Of a stretch of 11,890 nt of DNA, positions 1 to 6,994 are shown piece by piece. Made by a program: the position numbers and the translations under genes. Position 1 is the first letter of the stretch, and each line of letters begins with the position of its first letter. The DNA is from Desulfovibrio sp. Its GTDB lineage: Bacteria; Desulfobacterota; Desulfovibrionia; Desulfovibrionales; Desulfovibrionaceae. Below the pieces are notes generated by a model. That model was given only the letters and a program-made list of their open reading frames with translations. It made no database searches and was not told the origin of the DNA. The stretch lies in the NCBI GenBank assembly GCA_028708195.1, contig JAQVZK010000033.1, positions 1 through 11,890 on the forward strand, given 5' to 3'.

Positions 1-126
1 CTGCTTTTACCGTGGCTTTCCGGTGCGTCACTGACAAAAAACTACGGCATTGTCGCGCCCTTCGCCACTATCGACCAGTATTGAAAAGGTACGGCAATAG
101 ACGTACGGAAGCAAGAGCAAGGGGCT

Positions 127-154
127 TTGCAAAACCGGCTGGCTCCTGTACAAT
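127..154 (+). promoter_or_regulatory. Putative sigma70-type promoter of the tetrapyrrole operon
   Basis: A -35-like TTGCAA (127-132) is separated by 16 bp from a -10-like TACAAT (149-154, five of six consensus bases). A transcript would begin near 161, just ahead of the two candidate starts (177, 198) of the first gene. This argues against the longer reading frame that is open from position 12. The call rests on consensus match and position only. Bases 1-126 hold no gene or RNA structure that I recognise. Confidence 0.5.
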
Positions 155-197
155 GTATCCCTTACTTAGCCGCATCATGACGCACACCGGACCCCAC

Positions 198-902
198 ATG
201 GAAACTTTTGCGCCCAAAACCACCTTGTACCCGCTCTTTCTTTCCCTCGGTGGGCTGCATTGCCTGCTGGCAGGATTTGGCCAGGTAGGGCAGCGCAAAC
301 TGGCCGGGCTTCTGGCCTGCGACCCCGCTTCGGTGCTGGTGCTTGACCCGCATGCGCCGCCCGAACCTGATGCGCCTCTGCACAACATGCTGAATGATGG
401 ACGGGTGCGCCTTGAACACCGTATTTGCACAGCGGACGACGTGCGCGGCAAAGCCCTTGTGTTTGCCGCCACAGGCAGTATGGCGGAAAATCAGCGTATA
501 GCGGCTCTGTGCCGCTTTCAGGGAATATTGTGCAACTGCGCAAGTTCCCCTGAAGACGGCAACTTTCAGGTGCCAGCCGTGGCCCGCAGCGTTCCTTTGT
601 CAGCAGCGTTATCCACAGGTGGCGCGAGCCCGGCCCTTGCCCGGCGCTGGAAGGATGAGCTGACCCAATGGCTTGTACCCCGTGCCCGCATGGCCGCCCT
701 GATGGGCAGGCTGCGCCCGATGGTTCTTGCCTTGAACGCCGAGACAGGGCAAAATACAAAGTTGTTCCGTAAACTTGTGGCGTCTCCCCTACAGCAATGG
801 CTGGAAGCCGGAGACCTGGAAAACTGCCGCCAGTGGTTGCTGGCGGAACTGCCACCGGAACTGCACGCCCATATAGCGGAGTTACTTTATGATCTCCCCT
901 GA
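198..902 (+). CDS. Precorrin-2 dehydrogenase (siroheme synthase N-terminal domain, Met8/SirC type)
   Basis: Predicted to oxidise precorrin-2 to sirohydrochlorin with NAD+ in the cytoplasm, on the way to siroheme and, in sulfate reducers, to haem by the siroheme-dependent route. From ATG 198 it has 234 aa, normal for a stand-alone Met8/SirC-type enzyme without the methyltransferase half of CysG. The Rossmann loop is GFGQVGQRK (26-34), with an acidic residue after the second strand (D50). An AATG stretch (90-93) and the family signature STGGASPALARR (139-150) follow. The position matching catalytic Asp104 of Salmonella CysG reads Ser116 (context CNCASSP), and the Ser128 equivalent is Thr140. 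Activity is therefore less certain than the family assignment. ATG 198 fits the start of the conserved domain; ATG 177 is an alternative, and neither has a clear ribosome binding site. The end overlaps the next gene by 14 bp. Confidence 0.85.
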   Translation: METFAPKTTLYPLFLSLGGLHCLLAGFGQVGQRKLAGLLACDPASVLVLDPHAPPEPDAPLHNMLNDGRVRLEHRICTADDVRGKALVFAATGSMAENQRIAALCRFQGILCNCASSPEDGNFQVPAVARSVPLSAALSTGGASPALARRWKDELTQWLVPRARMAALMGRLRPMVLALNAETGQNTKLFRKLVASPLQQWLEAGDLENCRQWLLAELPPELHAHIAELLYDLP

Positions 903-1716
903 ATTTTCTACCGGCGTCACGCTGCTGCTCTACGGGCTGGCCTGTGCCTCCGGCATTGTTGGCATGATAGCGCGCAGCCCGTTCTGGCGGCGCATTTGCT
1001 GCTGTCTTACTGCCGCTGGTTTTGTTTTTCAGACCATCGGCCTTGCCACGGGCATTCATAAAGCCCTGCCAACCGGTTTGAGCCTTGGGGCCTATTTGCA
1101 GCTCATGGCCTGGTTTGTGGTTTTGTGCGGCCTTGCGTCCTGGTGGAAATTCCGTCAGGAAGCGCCGCTTATTTTTGCGTCCCCTCTGGGGCTCATGCTT
1201 TTTGCCATGTCTGCCCCCTATCTGCAGGCAGTGCTGCAGGTGCCAGCCCACCTCAAGGCTCCTTTTTATGCCTTGCACATTGGCACGCTCTTTTTGAGTC
1301 TTGCCCTGATGGCTCTGGCTTTTGCCGCGGGCGCCCTGTTTCTTTTTCTTGAGGCGCGCATAAAGAGCAAGCAGTACATGAAGGGTTTCTGGCAAGACAT
1401 GCCTGCCCTTGCCATACTTGACAAAATCAATGCTTTTGCCACCCTTGTGGCTTACCCTTTGTACACGCTTGGCATTTTATCGGGCCTCATTTGGGCCAAA
1501 CCCGTTTTTGGCGCTACTATAACGGGTGATCCCAAAGAGGTTATCAGCATAGTTATATGGCTGATGTTTTCAGTTTTGTTCAACAACAGAATCACCAAGG
1601 GCTGGCGTGGACGCAAGCCCGCGCGACTGGCTGTTTTCATTTTTATACTCTGTCTTTTTTCAATCATTGTGGTGAACACGGTTATGGAAACCCACCACGC
1701 ATTCATCCGGCGCTGA
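889..1716 (+). CDS. HemX-like / CcsA-family integral membrane protein (cytochrome c assembly type)
   Basis: A 275-aa protein with about eight hydrophobic segments, so an inner-membrane protein. It resembles the CcsA/CcmC haem-handling superfamily, and its place directly before hemA suggests the HemX subgroup, which in Bacillus influences the amount of HemA. Visible family marks are GIHKALPTG (55-63), a membrane His in YALHIGTL (H130), the IWA...DPKEV segment (201-218), and VNTVMETHH near the C-terminus (H269, H270). The tryptophan-rich loop WGWDPKE of true cytochrome c synthetases is degenerate here (TITGDPKE), so haem-lyase activity is doubtful. GGAG at 878-881 lies 7 nt before the ATG, and the start overlaps the preceding gene by 14 bp, which suggests translational coupling. 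The family call is firm; the exact role (HemA regulation or haem export) is inference. Confidence 0.75.
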   Translation: MISPEFSTGVTLLLYGLACASGIVGMIARSPFWRRICCCLTAAGFVFQTIGLATGIHKALPTGLSLGAYLQLMAWFVVLCGLASWWKFRQEAPLIFASPLGLMLFAMSAPYLQAVLQVPAHLKAPFYALHIGTLFLSLALMALAFAAGALFLFLEARIKSKQYMKGFWQDMPALAILDKINAFATLVAYPLYTLGILSGLIWAKPVFGATITGDPKEVISIVIWLMFSVLFNNRITKGWRGRKPARLAVFIFILCLFSIIVVNTVMETHHAFIRR

Positions 1717-1729
1717 CTCGGGCATAATT

Positions 1730-3022
1730 ATGGACTGTGATATCTTTCTTGTTGGCCTGAATCACCGCACAGCCGGGGTGGACGTACGCGAGCGTTTTGC
1801 CCTGGTCAACCATTGCGATGAACAACATTGGGCATTTCCATGTACTGACGCGGTGAGCGAGAGCATCGTGCTCTCGACCTGTAACCGTGTTGAAGTTCTT
1901 GCGGCGGGAACCCACGACGTGGCCGAACAGGTGCTGCACAACTGGGCGCAGGCAAGAGGTGCGGATATTGAAGACCTCAAGCCCTACGTCTATGTGCACA
2001 AAAACCTTGAAGCCGTGCGGCATCTGTTTTCTGTGGCGTCCAGCCTTGATTCGATGGTGCTGGGCGAACCGCAGATTCTTGGCCAGTTAAAAACGGCCTA
2101 TCGCAAGGCCGTTAAAAGCCACGCTACGGGAGTTATTCTTAACAGACTGCTGCACAAGGCTTTTTCTGTCGCCAAGAGGGTGCGAACGGAGACTGCGGTG
2201 GCTTCCAGCGCCGTATCCATCAGCTACGCCGCCGTTGAGCTTGCCAAACGCATTTTTGGTGACATGCGCGAGCACAAGGCCATGCTTGTGGGTGCCGGTG
2301 AAATGGCCGAACTTGCGGCCATGCACCTGCTTCAGTCGGGCATCAACGAAATTCTGGTGGCCAACCGCACCCTTGTGCGCGGGCAGGAGCTTGCCAAAGA
2401 CTTTCACGGACGCGCCATTCCCTTTGAGCATATGCCGCACTATTTGCTGGACGTGGATATCATCATCACTTCCACCGGTTCACAGGAGCCCATCATCCGC
2501 GCCCGTGACATCCGCGCCGCACTCAAGGCGCGCAAAAACAGGCCCATGTTCTTTATCGACATTGCCGTGCCCCGTGATATCGACCCAGATGTCAATGGCT
2601 TGGACAACGTCTACCTCTACGACATCGATGATCTTAAAGAAGTTGTTGAAGAAAATCTGGCCACCCGCCGGGACGAAGCAGCCAAGGCGGCGGAAATTGT
2701 CAACGAGGAAGTGACCTACTTTTCATCGTGGCTTGCCAGTCTTGACATGCAGCCCACCATCGTTGACCTGATCAAAAAAAGCCAAAGCATTGCGGAAGAA
2801 GAGCTGGCAAAGACGCTCAAACGCCTTGGCCCGGTGGACGACAAGACCCGTGAAGCTTTGGAGGCCATGACCAGCTCATTGGTGCGCAAGCTAAACCACG
2901 ACCCCATCATGTTTTTGAAGCACGGCGGCATGTCGCAAGAGGGCTACGGCCCCCGCATCAGTATTATGCGGCGCATATTCAACCTCGATAAAACAGGTTG
3001 TATTTATTCGGAGGAACGCTGA
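1730..3022 (+). CDS. hemA: Glutamyl-tRNA reductase
   Basis: Reduces glutamyl-tRNA(Glu) with NADPH to glutamate-1-semialdehyde, the first committed step of the C5 route to 5-aminolevulinate and all tetrapyrroles. The 430-aa length is typical. The N-terminal catalytic domain shows VGLNHRTAGVDVRER (8-22) and the thioester-forming cysteine C51 in LSTCNRVE. SLDSMVLGEPQILGQLKTAYRKA (from 105) is the hallmark block. The NADPH-binding domain starts at VGAGEMAELA (187-196) with ANRT at 211-214. A helical dimerisation domain ends the protein (RKLNHDPIMFLKH, 386-398). ATG 1730 puts the start right at the conserved first strand and leaves 13 bp after the preceding stop; the ribosome binding site is poor. 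The stop overlaps the next ATG by one base (TGATG). Confidence 0.97.
   Translation: MDCDIFLVGLNHRTAGVDVRERFALVNHCDEQHWAFPCTDAVSESIVLSTCNRVEVLAAGTHDVAEQVLHNWAQARGADIEDLKPYVYVHKNLEAVRHLFSVASSLDSMVLGEPQILGQLKTAYRKAVKSHATGVILNRLLHKAFSVAKRVRTETAVASSAVSISYAAVELAKRIFGDMREHKAMLVGAGEMAELAAMHLLQSGINEILVANRTLVRGQELAKDFHGRAIPFEHMPHYLLDVDIIITSTGSQEPIIRARDIRAALKARKNRPMFFIDIAVPRDIDPDVNGLDNVYLYDIDDLKEVVEENLATRRDEAAKAAEIVNEEVTYFSSWLASLDMQPTIVDLIKKSQSIAEEELAKTLKRLGPVDDKTREALEAMTSSLVRKLNHDPIMFLKHGGMSQEGYGPRISIMRRIFNLDKTGCIYSEER
3010..3015 (+). promoter_or_regulatory. Strong ribosome binding site for the 111-aa gene
   Basis: GGAGGA lies 6 nt before ATG 3022, inside the last codons of hemA. It decides the start of the downstream gene against an in-frame ATG at 2998 and implies translation coupled to hemA. 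Confidence 0.8.
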
Positions 3023-3357
3023 TGCGCTGGTATGGCATTGATGACCTTACGCCTGAAGACGTGTCCAAAATTGAAGCCGCGCTCAAGGATATGGAACTTG
3101 AATCCGGCATGGACGGCCTCTATTGGTTGCCAGCACCTGCAGAAATGCTCTCCCCCGTGCAAAAAGAACATGCACAAAGTTGCGGCCCACACGTTTTTGG
3201 CCTTGAAATCGAAGAAGATTCTCTGCGTATGGAGTTGCTGGTCAGGGCCAAAAGCCGCATACGCTGCGGCTGCGTGCACTATGCCAGCCCAGAATTGCGT
3301 GCGCACATGATCGCCTGGCTTGAGAAAATGCTGACTGACCGTGGCATTGTCGCCTGA
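3022..3357 (+). CDS. Conserved-looking protein of unknown function, 111 aa
   Basis: I do not recognise this family. The protein has 111 aa, is slightly acidic, has no signal peptide or membrane segment, and is probably cytoplasmic. It begins MRWYGIDDLTPEDVSKIEAA, with a likely helix at 10-26. A central stretch contains Trp35 and Cys54. The C-terminal part alternates a strand-like block (61-80) with RCGCVHY (81-87) and a final helix (89-106). Cys54, Cys82 and Cys84 with His86 could form a metal or redox site, but this is speculation. It is read directly after hemA with a TGATG overlap and a strong ribosome binding site, so it is surely translated with hemA and may bear on tetrapyrrole metabolism. 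Its last codon and stop belong to the first unit of the tandem array that follows. Confidence 0.85.
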   Translation: MRWYGIDDLTPEDVSKIEAALKDMELESGMDGLYWLPAPAEMLSPVQKEHAQSCGPHVFGLEIEEDSLRMELLVRAKSRIRCGCVHYASPELRAHMIAWLEKMLTDRGIVA

Positions 3358-3465
3358 TTTTGGCCCGCAGGCCTAGCTCAGTGCCAATCGCCCGGTTCTG
3401 GTCATGTGGCCTGATTTTGGCCCAACCGCCAGACTCTGATCAGCACGCCTGATTCTGGCCCGCCC
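3352..3465 (+). repeat. Degenerate tandem array, six units with a 19-bp period
   Basis: Units begin at 3352, 3371, 3390, 3409, 3428 and 3447, exactly 19 bp apart. The consensus core is GCCTGATTCTGGCCC. Units 1 and 4 share an identical 15-bp core (GCCTGATTTTGGCCC), and unit 6 differs from it by one base. Units 3 and 5 match about 10-11 of 14 core bases, and unit 2 about 9 of 15. A seventh unit at 3466 has decayed beyond its first bases. Unit 1 supplies the last codon and TGA stop of the upstream gene. There are no unique spacers, so it is not a CRISPR array. The rest of the gap up to tilS (3466-3601) shows no clear promoter or terminator. Confidence 0.8.
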
Positions 3466-3601
3466 GCCTCGTCAAGCGACTGCACGGGCGGCCCTTACCC
3501 ACGGCGTGTGCCAAGCCGCATCCGCACGCCTGATGCATGGCGGAGACTCTGCCTGCCATCAGCCTGCACAACACATGGCTGCCCGCAACCGGGGGCACAG
3601 C

Positions 3602-4768
3602 ATGACACAGACACCAAGCCTGCAAAATCTCCCCCGTACCTCTGCCCTGCTTTGTCTTGAAGTTGAGCGCTTCTGTCTGCGCCAATTGGCGCTTGCTCGC
3701 GGCTCGCACCTTGTACTGGCCGTTTCCGGTGGGGCCGATTCCACAGCTCTGGCCCTTATTTTATGGCTGCTCGCCCCCCGGCTGAACCTGCGCCTCTCTG
3801 CCCTCAGCATCAACCACGGCTTGAGGCCCGAAGCGCCAGACGACGCGGCCCACGCGCTGGCTGTCTGCCGTGGCCTTGGCATACCGTGCACCATACGCAA
3901 CGCGGATGTCACGGGCTTTGCGTCAAGCCTGCATGTGGGTGAAGAAGCCGCAGGGCGCGCCCTGCGCTACGCCTTGCTGGAAGAAGAACGGCTGGCCTGC
4001 CAGGCCCAGTTTATCGCCCTTGGGCACCACCGTGAAGACCTCAGCGAAGATGTGCTGCTGCGTCTGGTTCGCGGCGCTGGCTGGCCTTCACTGGGGGGTA
4101 TGCCTGCAAGAGATGATGGCCGACACCTGCTGCGGCCGCTGCTGACCTGCTGCCCCAAGGATCTGAAAAAGCTTCTGCTGCAATGCGGTCTCAACTGGCG
4201 CGAAGACGCAAGCAACCAGAGCACGCAATATCGCCGCAACAGACTACGCCTTCAGGTTTTACCGCTGCTGCGGGCGGAAAATCCCGCGCTGGACAAAAGC
4301 CTTGGGCACCTGTGGCAACTTGCCAAACTAGACAGGGATTATTGGGAAAAAACTCTTGATGCCGCCCTTGTTGCTCACCCCTGGCAAGAAATGCACCCGG
4401 ACTACCTGGAGCACCCGCACCAACCGGGACAACAGGGCCAGCCTGGCCAACAAGGACAATCAGGTTGCCCGGCAACGGGTGCAGCCGTACTTCTGCCCCG
4501 CGCCCTGCTGCGTTCTCTGCATCCGGCGGCCCGACTGCGTCTTTATATGCGCGCAGTGCAGCGTTTATGTACAGGCGGCATGCCCACGCCAGACGCCGCA
4601 ACGTCATCGCTGTCACAGTCAACGCCGTCAGCCCAAGGCCGGGCAAGCACCTTGCTGGCTCTTGATGAAGCGCTCACGCAAGGGCGCGGCAATACCCGCT
4701 TTCAACTGCCCGGCGGCTTTGAGGCCTACCTCAAGGGCGGCGCTATCACCTTCTGTCGACCCGCCTGA
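3602..4768 (+). CDS. tilS: tRNA(Ile)-lysidine synthase
   Basis: Uses ATP to attach lysine to C34 of the CAU-anticodon tRNA(Ile), making lysidine so that AUA is read as isoleucine. It is essential in most bacteria. From ATG 3602 the protein has 388 aa. The PP-loop is SGGADST (42-48). INHGLRPEA (70-78) and GHHREDLSEDVLLRLVRGAG (141-160) are N-type ATPase blocks of the family. EDASNQSTQYRRNRLRLQVLP (201-221) is the tRNA-binding signature. A GQ-rich insert (274-288) sits in the middle region, and a short C-terminal domain (LPGGFEAYLKGGAI) closes the protein. ATG 3602 was chosen because GGGGG lies 6 nt upstream (3591-3595) and it places the PP-loop at the usual distance. The frame is open upstream to 3506, without conserved sequence. 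Confidence 0.93.
   Translation: MTQTPSLQNLPRTSALLCLEVERFCLRQLALARGSHLVLAVSGGADSTALALILWLLAPRLNLRLSALSINHGLRPEAPDDAAHALAVCRGLGIPCTIRNADVTGFASSLHVGEEAAGRALRYALLEEERLACQAQFIALGHHREDLSEDVLLRLVRGAGWPSLGGMPARDDGRHLLRPLLTCCPKDLKKLLLQCGLNWREDASNQSTQYRRNRLRLQVLPLLRAENPALDKSLGHLWQLAKLDRDYWEKTLDAALVAHPWQEMHPDYLEHPHQPGQQGQPGQQGQSGCPATGAAVLLPRALLRSLHPAARLRLYMRAVQRLCTGGMPTPDAATSSLSQSTPSAQGRASTLLALDEALTQGRGNTRFQLPGGFEAYLKGGAITFCRPA
4421..4465 (+). repeat. In-frame 18-bp repeat inside tilS (QPGQQG units)
   Basis: Two and a half 18-bp units (4421-4438, 4439-4456, partial 4457-4465) encode QPGQQG, QPGQQG, QSG. Synonymous and third-base differences between units (CCG/CCT, GGA/GGC, CAG/CAA) show they are not a fresh copy. 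The stretch forms a flexible, collagen-like linker in TilS. Confidence 0.85.
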
Positions 4769-4919
4769 TACCATCGCCGCCATTGCAACCAGCCGCAGTG
4801 TGAACGGGTTTGCGTTTTCTTCGCTCATGCCCACATTTACCGCTTATGCCCGCATTTATCATGCTGCCACAGCCTTCGCCCATATATTTCAAGATCAAAA
4901 AAAGTCCTAACATGTAAAA
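4769..4919. other. Non-coding junction between convergent operons
   Basis: Between the tilS stop and the hairpin I see no gene. A local duplication with a 19-bp period is present: ATGCCCACATTTACC (4827-4841) and ATGCCCGCATTTATC (4846-4860) match at 13 of 15 bases. An A-rich run (4897-4903) reads as a second T-run on the minus strand behind the dxs terminator. Confidence 0.55.
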
Positions 4920-4955
4920 GCGAGAAAAGAGACCGCCTTGGGTCTCTTTTCTCGC
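4915..4955 (-). terminator. Intrinsic terminator of the xseA-dxs operon
   Basis: A perfect 15-bp stem pairs 4920-4934 with 4941-4955 around a 6-nt loop. Read on the minus strand the stem is followed at once by TTTT and, about 12 nt later, by a run of seven T. It lies 25 bp beyond the dxs stop. On the plus strand no T-run follows, so it should act mainly on the dxs side, though the hairpin could also protect the 3' end of a tilS transcript. Confidence 0.88.
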
Positions 4956-4980
4956 AATCGATAGCAGTCTGAAGCGTCTG

Positions 4981-6993
4981 TTATTTCTGTGCCGCCAAAT
5001 CAATAATTGCCTGGGCAATATTTTTGGCACGTAAACCAACCAGTTCGCGCAAACGCAACTGGCTGCCGTGCTCCACAAAGCTGTCGGGCAGTCCAAGCCG
5101 CTTGATTTTTTGCCCGTGCATGAGGCCATTGTCTGCATAAAACTCCAGCACTGCCGAGGAAAAACCACCAGCCAGCACCCCTTCTTCCACAAAAAGAATA
5201 CGGTCAAAGCGGCGGGCGATGGTGGCAAGCTGCTCTTCCGGCAGGGGCTTGAGCCACACAGGGTCAAAAACCAGCGGGCGAATGCCAAGCACCTTTTCTG
5301 CCTGCGCTGCTGCCTCAAGCGCGGGGTGGGCCCGACTGCCCACAGCCACAATGGCAATGCCTTCTCCGTCCTGAAGCAGTTCACCCCTGCCGGGAGTCAA
5401 AAGACGCGGCAGGCCGCCCAGGGGCACGCCATACCCCGCTCCTCTGGGATAGCGCAGCGCACAGGGACCGTTGTGGTTGAGCGACGTGAACAGACAATGC
5501 CGCAGCATGTCTTCATCACGCGGCGACAACAGGCTTATCTGCGGAATATGTCGCAAATAGGCAATATCAAAGGCTCCGTGGTGGGTGGCGCCGTCTTCAC
5601 CCACAAGGCCTGCGCGGTCAACGCACAGGGTGACGGGCAAATTCTGAATGCAGACATCGTGCACCACCTGATCGTAGGACCGCTGCAGGAAGGTGGAGTA
5701 AATGGCCAGAGCCGGACGGTACCCCTGACTGGCGAGCCCAGCCGCAAAGGTTACTGCGTGCTGCTCACAGATGCCAACATCCACAAAGCGATCGGGAAAA
5801 CGCTCCCTGAAGCTGTCCGTTCCGGTTCCTTCCGGCATGGCGGCGGTGATGGCGATAATTCTTTTATCTTTTTCAGCCAGTTCAACCAGGGTTTTACCGA
5901 AGACTCCGGTAAAGGACGGCACCTTGGCTGTCGACGGAAGTGGCTGCCCCGTTTCAGGCGTGAACAGGCCAACACCATGATAAAGTGTGGGATTTTTTTC
6001 AGCCGGGGCATAGCCCTTGCCCTTCTGGGTGCGCACATGCAAGAGCACGGGGCCGTCTTCAACAGCCGCCGCCATTTGGAGATGACGGCGCAGGCTGCCG
6101 AGGTCGTGCCCGTCAACAGGGCCAATGTAGTTGAAGCGAAAAGCCTCAAACAGCATGCCGGGTGTGAAAAATGACTTGAAGCTCCACTCGCCGCGCATGG
6201 CGTAAACCGCCAGTTTTTGGCCAATCTTGGGTATGGAGCGCAAAAAATTGAGCACTTCTTTACGGGTCTGCCGCACCCAGCGCCGCGACAGCGTGCGGCT
6301 CAAAAACAGTGAAAGCGCCCCCACGTTGGGTGAAATGGACATTTCATTGTCATTGAGCACCACAATGAGCCGCCGCCCCATATGTCCAGCCAGATTGAGG
6401 CCCTCAAAGGCTTCACCAGCCGTCAGGGAGCCGTCGCCGATAACGGCCAGCACGTGATGCTTGAGCCCGGAAAGATCGCGGGCCAATGCCATGCCAAGAG
6501 CTGCGGATATGGATGTGGAGGAATGCCCGACGCCAAAGTGATCGTACGGACTCTCGGCCATACGCGGAAAGCCCGAAATACCGCCAAGGGTGCGCAGAGT
6601 ATCAAACTGGCGCGACCTGCCTGTGAGAAGCTTGTGCGCGTAGGCCTGGTGGCCCACATCCCACACCAGTTTGTCTTTTTCAATATTGAAGGTCGAGAGC
6701 AGCGCCAGTGTCAGCTCCACCACCCCGAGCGAAGGGGCAAGGTGCCCGCCAGTGCGCGAAACCACATCAATGATCCGCTGGCGCACTTCTGCGGCCAACT
6801 GTTCCAGCTGGTCCTCGCTCATGCCCCCCAACTGTGAAGGACGTTCAATGCTGTCCAAAAGCGAACCCTGAGATTCTGGCTGCGGATGCTCATGAACAAG
6901 CGCCTGCCCGGCATGGGCAGCTTCGGTCCCGTCCAGTCGCTGCGCATTTTCGGCGGCATCAACGGACGTTGACATTTTGGTTGCATCAAGCAT
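4981..6993 (-). CDS. dxs: 1-deoxy-D-xylulose-5-phosphate synthase
   Basis: Condenses pyruvate and glyceraldehyde 3-phosphate to DXP, the entry step of the MEP isoprenoid pathway and also a precursor source for thiamine and pyridoxal. From ATG 6993 it has 670 aa. The thiamine diphosphate domain shows H84 (TGGHLAPSLG), VGHSSTSISAALG (155-167) and GDG...NDN (186-216). The pyrimidine-binding domain carries the catalytic glutamate E410 in DVGICEQHAVTFAAG, then the YSTFLQRSYDQVVHD block (432-446), and a transketolase C-domain ends the protein. About 44 residues precede LLDSIERPSQ, where the E. coli enzyme has only about a dozen, so this is an N-terminal extension. ATG 6993 follows the ispA stop by 1 bp; ATG 6975 is a possible later start, and an upstream ATG (7032) inside ispA is unlikely. 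Confidence 0.96.
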   Translation of the reverse strand: MLDATKMSTSVDAAENAQRLDGTEAAHAGQALVHEHPQPESQGSLLDSIERPSQLGGMSEDQLEQLAAEVRQRIIDVVSRTGGHLAPSLGVVELTLALLSTFNIEKDKLVWDVGHQAYAHKLLTGRSRQFDTLRTLGGISGFPRMAESPYDHFGVGHSSTSISAALGMALARDLSGLKHHVLAVIGDGSLTAGEAFEGLNLAGHMGRRLIVVLNDNEMSISPNVGALSLFLSRTLSRRWVRQTRKEVLNFLRSIPKIGQKLAVYAMRGEWSFKSFFTPGMLFEAFRFNYIGPVDGHDLGSLRRHLQMAAAVEDGPVLLHVRTQKGKGYAPAEKNPTLYHGVGLFTPETGQPLPSTAKVPSFTGVFGKTLVELAEKDKRIIAITAAMPEGTGTDSFRERFPDRFVDVGICEQHAVTFAAGLASQGYRPALAIYSTFLQRSYDQVVHDVCIQNLPVTLCVDRAGLVGEDGATHHGAFDIAYLRHIPQISLLSPRDEDMLRHCLFTSLNHNGPCALRYPRGAGYGVPLGGLPRLLTPGRGELLQDGEGIAIVAVGSRAHPALEAAAQAEKVLGIRPLVFDPVWLKPLPEEQLATIARRFDRILFVEEGVLAGGFSSAVLEFYADNGLMHGQKIKRLGLPDSFVEHGSQLRLRELVGLRAKNIAQAIIDLAAQK

Positions 6994-6994
6994 G

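Noticed and set aside
12..197. Upstream extension of the precorrin-2 dehydrogenase frame
   Set aside because: No similarity to the family, a likely promoter at 127-154 inside it, and the conserved domain starts after ATG 198.
175..1395. Long open frame on the minus strand (406 codons)
   Set aside because: Antisense to two recognisable genes; its translation is basic and low in recognisable motifs, typical of a GC-rich shadow frame.
3352..3484. CRISPR array
   Set aside because: The repeat is directly tandem with 19-bp units and no unique spacers, and no cas genes are near.
3358..3601. tRNA or small RNA gene in the gap before tilS
   Set aside because: No cloverleaf or strong hairpin; the tandem array explains much of the stretch.
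4356..4910. Open frame on the plus strand running past the end of tilS
   Set aside because: Different frame over the tilS 3' end; Cys- and Arg-rich translation without a domain and no ribosome binding site.
4915..4955. Bidirectional terminator also serving tilS
   Set aside because: The plus-strand side has no T-run after the stem; only the minus-strand function is well supported.
5068..6174. Long open frame on the plus strand (368 codons)
   Set aside because: Lies entirely opposite dxs, whose motifs are unmistakable; no protein-like features of its own.
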